A stretch of DNA of 64,000 nucleotides from Chaenocephalus aceratus (GCA_023974075.1 CM043801.1:26391736-26455735), one strand, 5' to 3'. Counted from the first letter of the stretch, positions 34,876 through 46,530 are shown. Notes: a model not told the origin generated them from the sequence alone. A program made the numbers and translations.

Positions 34876-36411
34876 TTAATATCTGAGTCTGTATCGAAAC
34901 TGAACATCTCTGTCGGGTTGCATTGATCCAAAGCCCCATCGCTTGAAGTCGATTCCAGGTATCATCTCATCGGGTTTCTTCAGCTCAAACTCAAAATAAA
35001 CCAACATGAGGAAAACAAACTGTTTCAGCTCATTGGTAGCAAAGAAACGCCCAGGACACATGGAGACCCCCGCACCCCAGGGCATGTTGTAGTATTTCAC
35101 CTTCTTTCCTGCTTTGTAGAAATCAGTTTTCTTGGTCCCGTCTGGATTGAGAAAGCGGTCATATTGGAATGCATGTGGGTCAGGGTGGATCTCTGGGTCA
35201 ATGTGAACGGCACTGTAAGGAAAGGCTGCCAATCTGTCCCCCTTTCGTAGGAAGTACTCACGCCCATCAGCCATCTTGAGGGTCATATCCTGGAGCACTG
35301 CTCTGTTGAGGACAGGTGCAGTAGTGAGTCGGAGGGTCTCTTCTACAGCACTGTCCAGGACTGGTGTTTTCATCAGCATTTCACGGGTCAGGTTTACTAA
35401 AGGCCCACCACGTTGGACTTCTTGCCCAAATTCCTTCAGAAGTGTATCTACTTCTTCCTTCACTGCTGCCATGGCTTCTGGGTGTTTCATGAGGAAAAGG
35501 AGCAGCCAGAATGCAGAAGGCCCTGTGTTGCCCTGAGAGGCCCAAAGAAGCACAAACATGTATCTGCTTCTCATTGTCTCCTCTGAACCAAGCTCCTCTG
35601 TGGCCTGCTGGACGTCCCACAACCAACGACTCACATTGTCCCTTGACTTTATCTTCTGCACTGATACACTGTCCATGAAAAATCCCATTAGCCTCTCGAC
35701 TTCCAACCTTTGCATTGGCAGCAGAATCCCGTAGACCAATTTGGGAAAGAGTTGGTCATATTTACGAAACTTGTAAAATAAGGCTTGTGAATCAACTCGG
35801 TCTTTCTCTTTGACTTTCTTCTCATTTCCCTCTGTGTTGTGTGGCTCATTACCAAATAGAGATAAGTAGCCGGCCCTGAAGACAATATTATAGCTGTAAT
35901 TAAACAACCCCTCATCTATCCAGGTTCCTTCCTCTGCAGATGTGCCTATGTTGTGCAACATTAGGTTCTGCAAATTACTCATCATGGCTTGTGTCATTAC
36001 TTCCAGACCATCCCCCTTGAGGTGCTTGTTGCTGGCCATATGGAGAATTTGGTGTCCGGTCTCTAGAGCTTTGTAACCAAACACTCTGTATACCAATTGA
36101 ACAGCAAACTTACTGAAGTCCAGTTTTTCTCTGCTCTCCTTAACAAGCGACCCAAACGAAAGAGGGTCCTGAAGGAATGTAAAATAAAACCCTCCCAGCT
36201 GTACTGTGAACACATCGCCATGCTTTTGCTTCATCCTCTCCAGGAACTTCAATGTGTTCCTGCGAAACTCTAAGACATGACCCAGCCAAGGCATGAGCCC
36301 CTTATCCAAAGGGGGTTCTCCTGGTCTCTGTTGTCGAAAAACCCCGAGAAGGTACAGCCCTCCAAGCAGAGCAGCAAGAAAGGCAAGTAGAATCGGCAGC
36401 AGCAGCCCCAT
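34876..36411 (-). CDS. cyp8b1: Sterol 12-alpha-hydroxylase, CYP8B family
   Basis: A microsomal P450 that adds the 12-alpha hydroxyl to sterol intermediates in bile acid/alcohol synthesis, setting the cholate-type to chenodeoxycholate-type ratio in mammals. The 511-residue protein has an N-terminal membrane anchor (about 3-25). The I-helix motif ASQGNT (291-296) lacks the usual acid, as in the CYP8 family. It has the K-helix ExxR (E358-R361), YDRF in the PERF position (417-420), and the heme loop PWGAGVSMCPG with ligand Cys452, where Trp replaces the usual Phe. The phrase KYYNMPWGAG and the intronless coding region are hallmarks of CYP8B1. Start: the first ATG, followed at once by the anchor. 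It is intact. Neighbouring higd1a and ccdc13 match the mammalian gene order. Confidence 0.95.
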   Translation of the reverse strand: MGLLLPILLAFLAALLGGLYLLGVFRQQRPGEPPLDKGLMPWLGHVLEFRRNTLKFLERMKQKHGDVFTVQLGGFYFTFLQDPLSFGSLVKESREKLDFSKFAVQLVYRVFGYKALETGHQILHMASNKHLKGDGLEVMTQAMMSNLQNLMLHNIGTSAEEGTWIDEGLFNYSYNIVFRAGYLSLFGNEPHNTEGNEKKVKEKDRVDSQALFYKFRKYDQLFPKLVYGILLPMQRLEVERLMGFFMDSVSVQKIKSRDNVSRWLWDVQQATEELGSEETMRSRYMFVLLWASQGNTGPSAFWLLLFLMKHPEAMAAVKEEVDTLLKEFGQEVQRGGPLVNLTREMLMKTPVLDSAVEETLRLTTAPVLNRAVLQDMTLKMADGREYFLRKGDRLAAFPYSAVHIDPEIHPDPHAFQYDRFLNPDGTKKTDFYKAGKKVKYYNMPWGAGVSMCPGRFFATNELKQFVFLMLVYFEFELKKPDEMIPGIDFKRWGFGSMQPDRDVQFRYRLRY

Positions 36412-36589
36412 GACTGATTTCTCTGAAAGACAAACAGGGAGTGAAAGGCAAGGTTAACATCGTTCATGATATACTGACTTTTGCTCCTCCCTTTTCCACA
36501 AACTGCAATCTCAATGCTTTTCCTTTTAAGCAGGAAACAATGAACTGGTCATAAAAACCAACCAAGCACATGGTCTGAATGAAACATAA

Positions 36590-36785
36590 ATAAAGCTGTA
36601 AAGCCGGTGTGTCCTTGGGCAAGACACTTCACCTGAACTTGCTCCTGTGGGTATTGTCCACAGTATCTGACCATTGCATGTATGATATATGTGTAATGTG
36701 TGTATATGTAAAGCGCTTTGAGTAATTGAAAAAGCGCTATAATAAATGTAAGGAATTATTATTATTATTATAAATAAATCATTGG
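36590..36785. repeat. SINE-like fragment with microsatellite tail
   Basis: It contains GTCCTTGGGCAAGACACTTC, later GTAAAGCGCTTTGAGTAATT, and ends in an ATT trinucleotide run. This phrase order is common in fish short interspersed repeats. It lies about 180 bases upstream of the cyp8b1 start codon. Family not named. Confidence 0.55.
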
Positions 36786-37057
36786 TATGTTACAAATATG
36801 TCCTCAAACAGGCAACATAATAGTCCAACGTGTCAACATTTTTGAATATCCTGTAATGTGTTTGATGAAACATTATATTTAGCTACACAAAAAAATACTC
36901 ACAAGAAAATTATAATTACACTTTTTGTTAGCACATGTAACAAAAACATTCCTATTAACAATTATATTTTTTTCTGTCTTGTTTTTGGCAAAGAGAAAGG
37001 ATCCAGATAGGCTCTCCATTGCCAACTTGCCGCTCTATCTGTTAATTGTGTTGTAGT

Positions 37058-37595
37058 AAGTGTGGACAGAGCAGCTACAGGTTAGTTTAGCCTGATGAAT
37101 CCGATAGAAAACACGCATTTTAAAAGCTTTTCGCCTGCCGTCTTGTCTGCAGACTTGTCAAAGTGTTAATTCATGGTTTTTACTAACTGTTATCAGTATG
37201 TAGTTACTTCGGCATCACTTTGAAACCTGTATTACAATTAAATCACGGTCAAATATGTTCATTTTGTTGTAGGATTTACATGGAGATACGCCCCGTCCCC
37301 TCTCCAGCGCCTCTTGTTTGAATGACAGCATTGACAGGAGCAAACACAGCTGACAGCCGCGGTGAAACTCGAGCGATTAGAGCGATGCGAATATTGGGTG
37401 GTCTACCATAGTATTTACATGGAGATAAGCCCCTTAAAAACCATGAGTTAATAAAGCATTAATTCTGTGTTTACTCCTGTCATTCAAACAAGACGCTGGA
37501 GAGGGGGCGGGCCGTATCTCCATGTAAATCCTATCGGAATCGGATCCATCAGGCTAAACTAACCTGTAGCTTCTCCGTCCACACTCACAACAACG
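37058..37595. repeat. Foldback element (paired inverted blocks)
   Basis: Two blocks on the left recur inverted on the right: AGCTACAGGTTAGTTTAGCC plus TGATGAATCCGATAG (about 37071-37107 versus 37535-37573), and GATTTACATGGAGATACG plus CTCTCCAGCG...CTTGTTTGAATGACAG (about 37273-37328 versus 37478-37533). The spacing of the blocks differs between arms, so one side carries about 165 bp the other lacks. There is no coding capacity. Confidence 0.65.
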
Positions 37596-37860
37596 TCATA
37601 CAGACATAAATAAAGCAGCGACTGTATTCACCATGACATAGACAGTCTGTGGTTTGTACATGTTCAATTTTTGTCCAGTTTCTGAACAGATATGAGGAGC
37701 TGTGAGCTGTGAGTGTGTACTAACAGCTAACGGCTGATGTGTTGGGCTAATCACGAAGCGTCATTTCTTGACTGGCAGCAAAAACAACCAGTGGCTGGCT
37801 GCTCTGTCCAATCACAAACAAGAAGTGTTCTCCCTAAGGAATACCCTTTCCGTCCAATGT

Positions 37861-38160
37861 GAAATGCTGTGGTGTTTTCTGAAATGCTGTGGCGTTTTCT
37901 GAAATGCTGTGGCGTTTTCTGAAATGCTGTGGCGTTGTGTGAAATGCTGCGGCGTTTTGTGAAATGCTGTGGCGTTTTGTGAAATGCTGCGGCGTTTTGT
38001 GAAATGCTGTGGCGTTTTGTGAAATGCTGCGGCGTTTTGTGAAATGCTGCGGCGTTTTGTGAAATGCTGTGGCGTTTTCTGAAATGCTGCGGCGTTTTGT
38101 GAAATGCTGCGGCGTTTTGTGAAATGCTGTTGTGTTTTGTGAAATGCTGTGGTGTCTTGC
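37861..38160. repeat. 20-bp minisatellite, 15 units
   Basis: Fifteen head-to-tail copies of GAAATGCTGTGGCGTTTTGT, with variation mainly at GTGG/GCGG and TTGT/TTCT. Three units make 60 bases, an exact codon multiple, so two minus-strand frames stay open across the array (a 165-codon frame at 37751-38248 and another at 37812-38162). Both encode monotonous FHKTPQH-type repeats. I treat these as by-products of the repeat, not genes. Confidence 0.93.
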
Positions 38161-38704
38161 ACTTCAAGGCCACCGTACCTTTTCTCAAAGTGACTATTAC
38201 AAACTCAACCATGCAAAGCATGGATGTATAGAGAAGACACAGATGCAAAGATACATTTTGTTGTTATACTCTGTTATAGGCTGTCTTGGAAATGTATACA
38301 TTTAAAAAAAAAAAAATCGATTTACAGCCCAAAATGTCCTACCAGGCTGGAGATTCAAACCCACAAAAACAATAAAATAATAATTCAAAAAATAATAACA
38401 GTAGGGAGACAGCTTCGGGGGACGTGAAAATGTTTTAATTATAATTATAATAATTTAAATAATACAATTTAAAAAACGAAAATGGAATAAATAAAATAAT
38501 AATATAATAGATAATACAATGATAAAAACTCACTTATAAAGATATTTAATATGAAAAAAATGTTTGTACTAAAACAAAACAAATAAAGTAATGTAAAACA
38601 TCCTTGATTCAAAAACCTTACCTTAAACAGACGTTACAACAACCATCAGGGGAAGTGTTAGGAGATGTGTGAAGTTTTTTTTTTTTCTTTGAACATGCTT
38701 GGAC

Positions 38705-39278
38705 CAGAGGTGTCAAACTCAAGGCCTGGGGGCCAAATCCGGCCCATGACTTCATTTGTATGTGGCCCCACAAGAGCTTGCAAAGAATGTTATATGTTCA
38801 TTATACGGTTAAATTATGATTTACAGAAGCATGTTGCCAATAAACTACATGTCCCACAATGCATCTCAAATTTGACTTTTTTTCTTCAAAATATGCCTTT
38901 TTTCTTAGAATTTGACTTTTTTTCTTAGAATTTGCCTTTTTTCTTAGAATATGCCTTTTTCTCAGAATTTGACTTTTCTTTCAAAATTCACTTCTTTTTT
39001 CCAGAATTTGGCTTTTCTTTTAAAATCATTTTTTAACATTCTCACTGAAGAGACTTGCAATTATTTGCCCTAGACTTCTGCTTTCAGGCGTAGTTAATTA
39101 TGAAGTTATTACCCTATCTGATAATAATCCAATGCAGAGGCAATAATGTAATATATAATACATTATTTTATATATATATTTATATATGTATTTGTATATA
39201 GTCTTAGTTACAACCGGCCCTTTGAGAGCAGCCATAATGCTGATGTGGCCCACGATGAAATTGAGTTTGACACCCCTG
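38705..39278. mobile_element. Non-autonomous hAT element (574 bp)
   Basis: The left end CAGAGGTGTCAAACTCAAGG and right end TTGAGTTTGACACCCCTG form hAT-type inverted termini. The interior matches the copy at 54509-54964 over most of its length (ACTACATGTCCCACAATGCA, TGAAGTTATTACCCTATC). This copy is longer because of a repeated TTTTTTCTTAGAATTTG unit at about 38877-38990. The flanks (CTTGGAC left, CTAGAC right) suggest a decayed target duplication only. Confidence 0.85.
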
Positions 39279-39566
39279 CTAGACTGAGGTTAGGACCACC
39301 TACCTCATTGGCATACGGAAATAAATACATGTAAGTGAAAATAAATGTAGAAATACATTAAATATATAACATATATTTTTATTTATGTCCATTTTTATTT
39401 CGACATGTATTTATTTATTCCTGTATTTACTTCCACATTTATTTATTCTTGTATTTTTTTGTTCTGTCCTCCATACCTGTGAGCTCGTTATGTGCATAAA
39501 GGTACAAATTCATTCAAATCACATCACAGCAAAACCTTTAGTTGCAGATCATTGTTTTAAAAACAC

Positions 39567-42277
39567 ATATGTTACATTACATTATATTGCATTTAGCTGA
39601 CGCTTTTATCCAAAGCGACTTACAATAAGTGCGTTCGACCAACAAAATACAAACTTGAAGAAAACAGAATCATATACATCAGGTTTCATAGAGCAAAAAC
39701 ATTTCAAGTGCTACTCAACTGGCTTTAGGTAAGCCAGTCCTTTATTAGTATATAAGTGCTTTGTTAATAGTTCTATTGCTCGAAGTGGAGTCGAAAGAGA
39801 TGAGTTTTCAGTCTGCGCCGGAAGGTGTGTAAGCTATCTGCTGTCCTGATGTCAATGGGGAGCTCATTCCACCATTTTGGAGCCAGGATAGCAAACCCAC
39901 GTGTTTTTGCTGATGGGAACTTGGGTCCCCTTCACAGCGAGTGTGCAGCGAGCCGTTTTGTTGATGCAGAGCGGAGTACACATGCTGGGGTGTATGGTTT
40001 AACCATGTCCTGGATGTAGGAAGGGCCAGATCCATTCGCAGCATGGTACGCAAGTACCATTGTCTTGAAGTGGATTCTAGCAGTTACCGGAAGCCAGTGG
40101 AGGGAGCGGCGGAGCGGCGTGGTGTGGGAGAATTTAGGAAGGTTGAAGACCAGACGAGCCGCTGCATTCTGGATGAGCTGCAGGGGTCGGATGGCACATG
40201 CAGGTAGACCAGCCAGGAGGGAGTTGCAGTAGTCTAGGCGTGAGATGACGAGAGCCTGGACCAGAACCTGCGCCGCTTTCTGGGTCAGCTGGGGACGTAT
40301 CCTCCTGATGTTGTAAAGCGCGTATCTGCAGCAGCGGGTTGTAGCAGCGATGTTTGCAGTGAAGGACAGGTTGTTATCTTGGATCACGCCCAGATTCCTT
40401 GCAGTCTGAGTCGGGGAAACAACAGAGGTGCCGATGTTGATTGTTAGGTCAAGAGTGGGACAATCTTTTCCCGGAAGGAAAAGCAGTTCAGTCTTGTCAA
40501 GGTTGAGCTTGAGGTGATGAGCAGACATCCACTGAGAGATGTCAGCTAGACAAGCAGAGATGCGTGCGACGACCTGGGTCTCTGAGCGGGGAAAGAACAG
40601 AATTAATTGGGTGTCGTCAGCGTAGCAGTGGTATGAAAAACCATGCGGGCTAATGACAGATCCGAGCGAGTTTGTGTACAAGGAGAAGAGGACCAAGAAC
40701 AGAGCCCTGAGGGACCCCTGTAGTTAATTGACAAGGGTCGGACTCCGACTCTCTCCAAGTAACCCTGTAGTTGCGGTCTTTGAGGTATGAGGTGAGGAGG
40801 GAAAGTGCAGACCCTAAAACTCCAAGTTCTTGAAGAGTTTGAAGGAGGATCTGATGGTTCACCGTGTCGAATGCAGCAGACAGGTCCAACAGGATGATGA
40901 CAGAGGAGAGGGAGGCTGCTTTAGCCGTGTGCAGTTCCTCAGTGACAGCAATGAGGGCAGTTTCTGTGGAGTGACCTGCCTTGAAACCAGACTGGTGCGG
41001 ATCCAGAAGGTTGTTCTGATGGAGATAACAGGAGAGTTGTCTAAAGACAGCGCGTTCAAGTGTTTTAGACAGGAACGGGAGGAGAGAGACAGGCCTGTAG
41101 TTTATAACATCAGATGGGTTGAGAGTGGGTTTCTTTAGGAGAGGGTTTACTCTTGCCTCCTTGAGACTGTTTGGAAAGTGACCAGAAGTTAGAGAAGTGT
41201 TGATGAAATGGGTGAGAAACGGTAGAATATCAGGAGCGATAGTCTGAAGGAGGTTTGAAGGGATAGGGTCCAGAGGACAGGTGGTAGGGCGGGCAGAGGT
41301 AATGAGGGTAAGAACCTCACTTGGAGAGAGAGGGGAAAAGGAGGTCAGTGTGTGGGTGAAAGGAGGGTCTGGTGACCCAGCGGTGAGTAAAGGTGAGTCA
41401 GAAAAAGAAGCGCGAATATCATAAACCTTTTTTTCAAAGTGGTTAACAAAGTCGCTTGACAGAAGGGAGGAGGGGGAAGGGGCTTTGGGAGGGTCCAAGA
41501 GGGTGGAGAAGATGGAAAATAGTTTTTTAGGATTGGAATAGGAAGATTGGATCTTATCTTGAAAGAAAGTGCTTTTTGCCTGAGAGATCGAAGCAGAGAA
41601 AGAGGAGAGGAGAGCCTGATAGGTTAGGAGGTCGTCATGGTGTTTGGATTTCCACCGTTTCCGCTCTGCTGCCCGAAGGACGGTTCTATTAGCACGCAGT
41701 GCGTCATTTAGCCAGGGAGCAGGAGGGGACTGACGAGCCTGCCGAGATGTGAGAGGACAGAGAGAGTCCAGAGAGGATGAGAGAGTAGAGAGGAGAGTTT
41801 CTGCAGCAGAGTTTGGAGGTATGAGTTGGAACGAGTCAGAGGAAGGGAGGGCTGGGAGCACCGATGAGGCAAAGGTAGAGGGGGAGAGGGAATGAAGGTT
41901 ACGGCGGACAGGTGCAGGATGAGAAGAGATTAGTTCGTTATGTTTGGAAAGGGGTAGAGAGAATGAAATGAAGAAGTGATCGGAGGTGTGGAGTGGGTTT
42001 ACAGAGAGGTTAGAAGTAGTGCAGTTCCTTGAGAATATGAGATCAAGGACATTGTCAGCTTTATGAGTTGGTGGGGATGGAGACAGTGAGAAAGCAAAGG
42101 CGGTTAACAGAGATGTTAGTTCGTCTATCTTCCCTGTCTGGAGGTTGAAGTCTCCGAGAAGTACAGCGGGAAGGCCAGTTTCAGGGATGTGTGAGAGGAG
42201 CTGATCTAATTCCTCCAAGAAGTCCCCCAAGGCGCCTGGTGGACGGTAGAGAACAACAATGGTTAATTGTATAGGAT
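39567..42277 (-). mobile_element. L2-type LINE, 3' portion (endonuclease C-terminus to tail)
   Basis: This is the larger, downstream part of one L2 copy whose upstream part lies at 51404 and beyond. On the minus strand it runs from the endonuclease C-terminus, through reverse transcriptase, to the conserved L2 tail (TTAGCTGACGCTTTTATCCA) and a short ATTACATT tract at 39567. At 42277 it is cut by the CACTG transposon. Confidence 0.92.
39808..42277 (-). pseudogene. L2 LINE ORF2: endonuclease C-terminus and reverse transcriptase
   Basis: Would nick target DNA and reverse-transcribe the LINE RNA. From 42277 downward: the endonuclease end (VVLYRPPG, LLGDFNLQ, SDHFFISFSL), a basic linker, then RT motifs (INYRPVSLLPFLSKTLER, GFKAGHSTETAL, LLDLSAAFDTVNH, TGVPQGSVLGPL). 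A frameshift near 40690 moves the reading to a second frame that carries the catalytic YADDTQL, DKTELLFLPG and ARNLGV. Around 39960-39980 the reading shifts again, so the usual ending (WNELPIDIRTADSLHTF...LFRLHFER, seen intact at 19009-19260) is out of frame. The RT is therefore inactive. Confidence 0.9.
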
Positions 42278-42550
42278 CACTGTAAAAATATCCACCGTGA
42301 ATTCACAATAATTACCTGGCAACTTGTTGCATGACTTTCACAGTAAGGTTCACAGCAATTTACTGTGAATGTCTTCACAGCAATGTATTGTAATTTCACA
42401 TCCATGATATTACAATGCATTGTTGTAAAGGTACAACTGTATACTGTAACTTCACAGCTTCAATTACTGTGATATTACAGTATGTTACTGGGGAATTACA
42501 TCATTTTGTTGTACATTAATTACAACAAGGGCCTGTACTTTTACATTTCT

Positions 42551-42656
42551 ATTGTGAAAGTACTGCAGGAGTAGCCAGTAATTTACTGTGAATTTACAAT
42601 GTGTACTGTGAAAGTACTGCAGGAATAGCCAGTAATTTACTGTGAATTTACAATGA
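42551..42656. repeat. 54-bp tandem duplication in the subterminal region
   Basis: GTGAAAGTACTGCAGGAGTA followed by GCCAGTAATTTACTGTGAAT and TTACAATG occurs twice in a row with one base change. It belongs to the repeated subterminal zone of the CACTG transposon, where transposase binding sites are usually found. Confidence 0.7.
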
Positions 42657-42660
42657 TACA

Positions 42661-42793
42661 CGTGCATTTTTGTAGTGCAGCTCCAGTACTCCCTGGAGGA
42701 AGCTCATACAATGGTTTCCTGTCCAAGTTTAACAGGAAACCAAAGTGTGAGCTTCCTCCTGGAAGTACTGGAGCTGCACTACAAAAATGCACG
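42661..42793. repeat. Long hairpin, arms about 61 bp
   Basis: The left arm (CGTGCATTTTTGTAGTGCAG onwards, to 42722) and right arm (42732-42793, ending GCACTACAAAAATGCACG) are inverted with only a few mismatches. About nine bases (CCAAGTTTA) form the loop. It lies between the subterminal repeats and the last exon of the enclosed gene. Confidence 0.85.
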
Positions 42794-43035
42794 TAATCTT
42801 ATTGTACAATTAAAAACACACCAAACGCACAAATGAGGTAAAATCAATGGAAGCCCACTGGCATATTTATTGACAAAATAAACAACAGAGTAAACAAACA
42901 GGAACATGAACTAGTTCACCTCAACTATCCATAAAAAACAGATGAACCCTTAACGGATCCTTTAAACAAATAATCCTTCGCAGGTGAACCGACCGTAATG
43001 CTTCCCACTGGACTTGTCCCCGCACACCATGCAGT

Positions 43036-46000
43036 CTATGCAGACCATTCTAAGTCTATCAGCTTCCGGTGAAGGGTGCTCACGTGAGGGTTAATGGAGC
43101 TTCGCTTCTTTGCCTTGGAGCCTTTCTCCGGGTTGATGCCCAAGAAGCACCTGTTAAAAAGCAAAGATAAGTTTCAGTTTTAAATACACTCATGTATTGC
43201 AGGCAGCATTTATCAAGGTGTTCACCTGTGTCTTTTCCCACACCGACTGTTACTAGTCCAAACCTGTTGCATCATCCTCTCACAATAACATTATTTGTAG
43301 CCTAGCAGAGTGCCTCAGGTACCTCTAACATAAGGTTTACTTACTTATCTGAATTTTGTAGCCATACTATAATGTGAATTAAACCATTATGTCAATTTTT
43401 TAACAAGATAGCCCAGCAACATCAAGTGATGGTGTGGTCCCAATTGGTTCCAGGCTTCATACTCAAAGCATTTAATCTACTTTATGGCCTCTGTAGAAAG
43501 GCATGGACTTAATAGCCAGATAGTGAAACACAACTTTGCATGATAAGTCTTACTGATGACATTGATCATGTGTTTGAGTGTTACAATACCTTTGGATGAA
43601 CTCCAGTGTGCATGATCCAACGGGATATTTGAGGTTGAAGACGTAGCTACCCCATGCAAAAAAAATGGGTGTGGGCCCATTACCACTTGTCCCTCGGTGG
43701 ATAGCATCCACCCAGAAGGCTTCATTGTGTCACCTGAAATGAACAGATACCCCGTCATGCGTTATTGTGGATAGGTACATTCCTAGAATCAATCAAAAAT
43801 AATACTTGAGCTAGAGATGTCAATACCAGTTCCGAGTAACATTCATGATTGGCCAAGGACCAAAAAGCAGGAAAATATACAGTGCAGAGCATGCAAGGAC
43901 ATGACACAGAACCCTCCAGGTGGACAGCACTTTTCTACTCCACCATCAGTGAGGTAGGCTACTTAACAGTCACTGTAAAAGCATCAAAGGTCCCTGTGCA
44001 GATGGGAGAATCTGGCTGAACGACAAAGCAACTCCCTAGCCCTCCCCCCTCTGCCTTTATGGATAGACGGTTTAACCTCATTCCTCTATGGGTAGATGGT
44101 TACGAGCCCAGCTGGAACGAGAACATGTCAACTCGTCAGACCCCTGAATCATTGAAACAGGCTAGAGATTTTAACTAACGCGAATCGCTGAAACATATGG
44201 CGTCAGAGTATCGTAAGTGTCGTTTCACAGACTGGACTTGAATGGAGTGCAGGAGATGGAAGGCCTTCAGTCAGATTCTCCCCTCGATGCAAAGGAACAC
44301 TTAAGCTCTTTAGAGTAACCATTCAGTATCCTATACCTCATCGATGGTGGAGCAGAACAGGGATGTCCTAAGAGAAATTATATAACTAGAATAAAAGCAG
44401 CAGTGAAGTCTAGCCATTCAGGTCAGAAAAGCAGGAAATCCTGTATAAACAGGAAAAATCCCATCCCTGAACATTACATTACCTTGAATGATCAAGCAGG
44501 GGGTGCTTGGGAGTGCTGCAGTATTCACTACATCAGCAGCAGTGGCACAGGTCTGTAACAAAGTAACACACAATAGCATAGATTTAACATTATGCAAGGA
44601 TGAAGATCGTTCATTGGTCAGAGGTAAATCAGAACATAATAAATGGTCTAATAATAATTACTTGCATTTATATAGCGCTTTTCAAGACACCCAAAGCACT
44701 TACAAATGGACGTCCGCAAACCAATGTGTAGGCCCCGTCTGGGTGATGCTAAGGCAACAGCTAATCCGTGCACTACAGCTCAACACAGATCAGCTCGGCC
44801 CATTTGGAGCAACTTGGGGGTTAAGTGTCTTGCTCAAGGACACTTCCGACATGTGGACAGTCAGAGCCAGGATTCAAACCACCAACCCTACGGTCGATGA
44901 ACGACCAGCTCTACCAACTGAGCTTCAGTTGCCCCTAATGTAATCACTCGTTTAGCATTTTAAATAAATTTAAAAAAACGTACATCAACTTCGAGCATCA
45001 GTTTCTCGGTAGGCTCCTTAAAGTAGACCATAAGGAGCTGGAGGATGCAGGCAGCCTTCTCCGAACCCTCTGGATCATAGCTGGCCAGACATTCCCTGAT
45101 CCTTGGGTTGTCCAGTTTCTGGCAGAAATGCAGGATGGTCTGTCCTCTCTGACCCAGGGCCTCTCGGAGCTTCTGAAGTATGTTGACGTCCGTCAGGATG
45201 CCAAAGTGGGAGAAAAGCCCTCTGAGAAAAGGCCATTCCTCTTTGACCTCTGATTATCCCAATACTGAAGAAATGCGTTTCCAGTATGGTATCCTCAGCT
45301 TTCGTTCAGTATACTACTATTCCATTACAAGACAATCCTTTGCGCCACAGTGAGATAGATCAGCTAGAATCAGAAGAGTCTGATTCCGATTTATCAATAT
45401 AATCATGTGTGTATCTCCTCTCTTATGCTTACATTATATTGGAGTCTGTCCTCCACAAAAACATCCAGTTTTCTATGATATACTTGTGATGTGTTTACTT
45501 AAACCAGCGATGGAGTGTATTCATTGATGTGTTATATCAGTCAATCCTATCATTTGTTTTTTTTTATTGATCAAGTATGATCAAAAGGGGAGAATGTAGT
45601 GGACATTTTTTTATATCTTATTATTATATCTTTCATATGCTTAAACCAAATGCTTCTTATTTCCTCTTGTTGTGCTTTTACCATTATTATTCTATTATAT
45701 TCTCTTCTTTCTTCTTCTTCTTCAAGGCCAAAGAGCTGCTTTGGCTACTGGGAGACTCACACAGACACACACGAACTTCCCTGCTCTGAGAACCGTTATG
45801 CTATCTCCCGCTCAAGGCCAGGTGTCTAATAACAATATGTGACTGTGTGAATCCAGATTTCTCACGTTCCCACTCATTTCCTATATAACCTCTGCTTTTC
45901 CATTGTTCTGCGCACTCTCGCGCAGACTATCTTATACTCTGTGCGACTTGTGACATATTATATTATTGTATCGTGTATTTGAAGCTTCAAATAAATAACC

Positions 46001-46196
46001 AAAAGACAGCTTTTCTCGATTCACCATTTATTTGTTTTGATCACTTGACTTGTACTCTCCAGCCGTGTTTGGGAGCCAGATTTCCATAACACCTCCAACA
46101 TCGCTGGTGCAGGCATTCTGTTGAGGTACCTCCGCAGGATGATGTAGGTCCTCACCATCACAGGTTCTGCTCTCTCTGCCCCACCCATCCCTTCCT
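43036..46196 (-). pseudogene. Spliced gene inside the CACTG transposon; conserved protein of unassigned function
   Basis: Five exons on the minus strand: 46093-46196 (AEPVMVRTYIILRRYLNRMP), 44984-45247 (VKEEWPFLRGLFSHFGILTD through LMVYFKEPTEKLMLEVD), 44483-44552 (TCATAADVVNTAALPSTPCL), 43590-43733 (GWMLSTEGQVVMGPH then GSYVFNLKYPVGSCTLEFIQ) and 43036-43150 (CFLGINPEKGSKAKKRSS, ending LIDLEWSA and TAG). Each has consensus-type acceptors and donors, and the phases agree throughout. The exception is the fourth exon, where an indel near a run of eight T breaks the frame. The layout resembles multicopy fish proteins I recall being annotated as uncharacterised or SAMD3-like; I do not know their function. 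Upstream exons are not resolved. It looks like a formerly functional gene carried by the transposon. Confidence 0.7.
44655..44942. repeat. Interspersed repeat of the 'cell-size' fish type
   Basis: It begins TTGCATTTATATAGCGCTTT and continues through GTGTCTTGCTCAAGGACACT to CTCTACCAACTGAGCT. This order is common across fish genomes. It lies in the intron between exons 44984-45247 and 44483-44552 of the enclosed gene. Open frames over it (44488-44943) are accidental. Confidence 0.65.
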
Positions 46197-46409
46197 CTGT
46201 GTACAGACATACAAATACATGTTTGAGAGTACCCAAGTAACAACAATTAAATTCAATGTCCCCACCTCTGGGACATTTTGAGTGTCAAACCTTTAATTTC
46301 ATGCTCTCATCATTACTCATTCTGAATATTAAGGTGGCCTTTTTGTTTAATGTGGGATGTTTATTTAGGTGTCAATTCACCAAAAATAAAGTAGATTGCA
46401 TGCCTGAGC

Positions 46410-46530
46410 AGATGTTCCGCAGATCCCTTTTCGAATCCTCCAACGTTGCCTCGGTCTCCCACTCTGGTAACTCTGCTGGGCACCACCTCACACACCTAGG
46501 GATAGGAATCATAGGTTGACATCCAATATA
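46410..46530 (-). other. Possible upstream exon of the transposon-borne gene
   Basis: The minus strand reads WCPAELPEWETEATLEDSKR followed by DLRNICSGMQ, a plausible coding stretch located just upstream of the first firm exon (46093-46196). The phase does not connect cleanly to the next exon with any donor I can find, so this is tentative. Confidence 0.3.

Noticed and set aside
37751..38248. 165-codon minus-strand open frame with FHKTPQH repeats
   Set aside because: It is produced by the 20-bp minisatellite; composition is monotonous, with no domain, start context or splice signals.
44488..44943. 151-codon plus-strand frame
   Set aside because: It lies over an interspersed repeat and is antisense to an exon of the transposon-borne gene.
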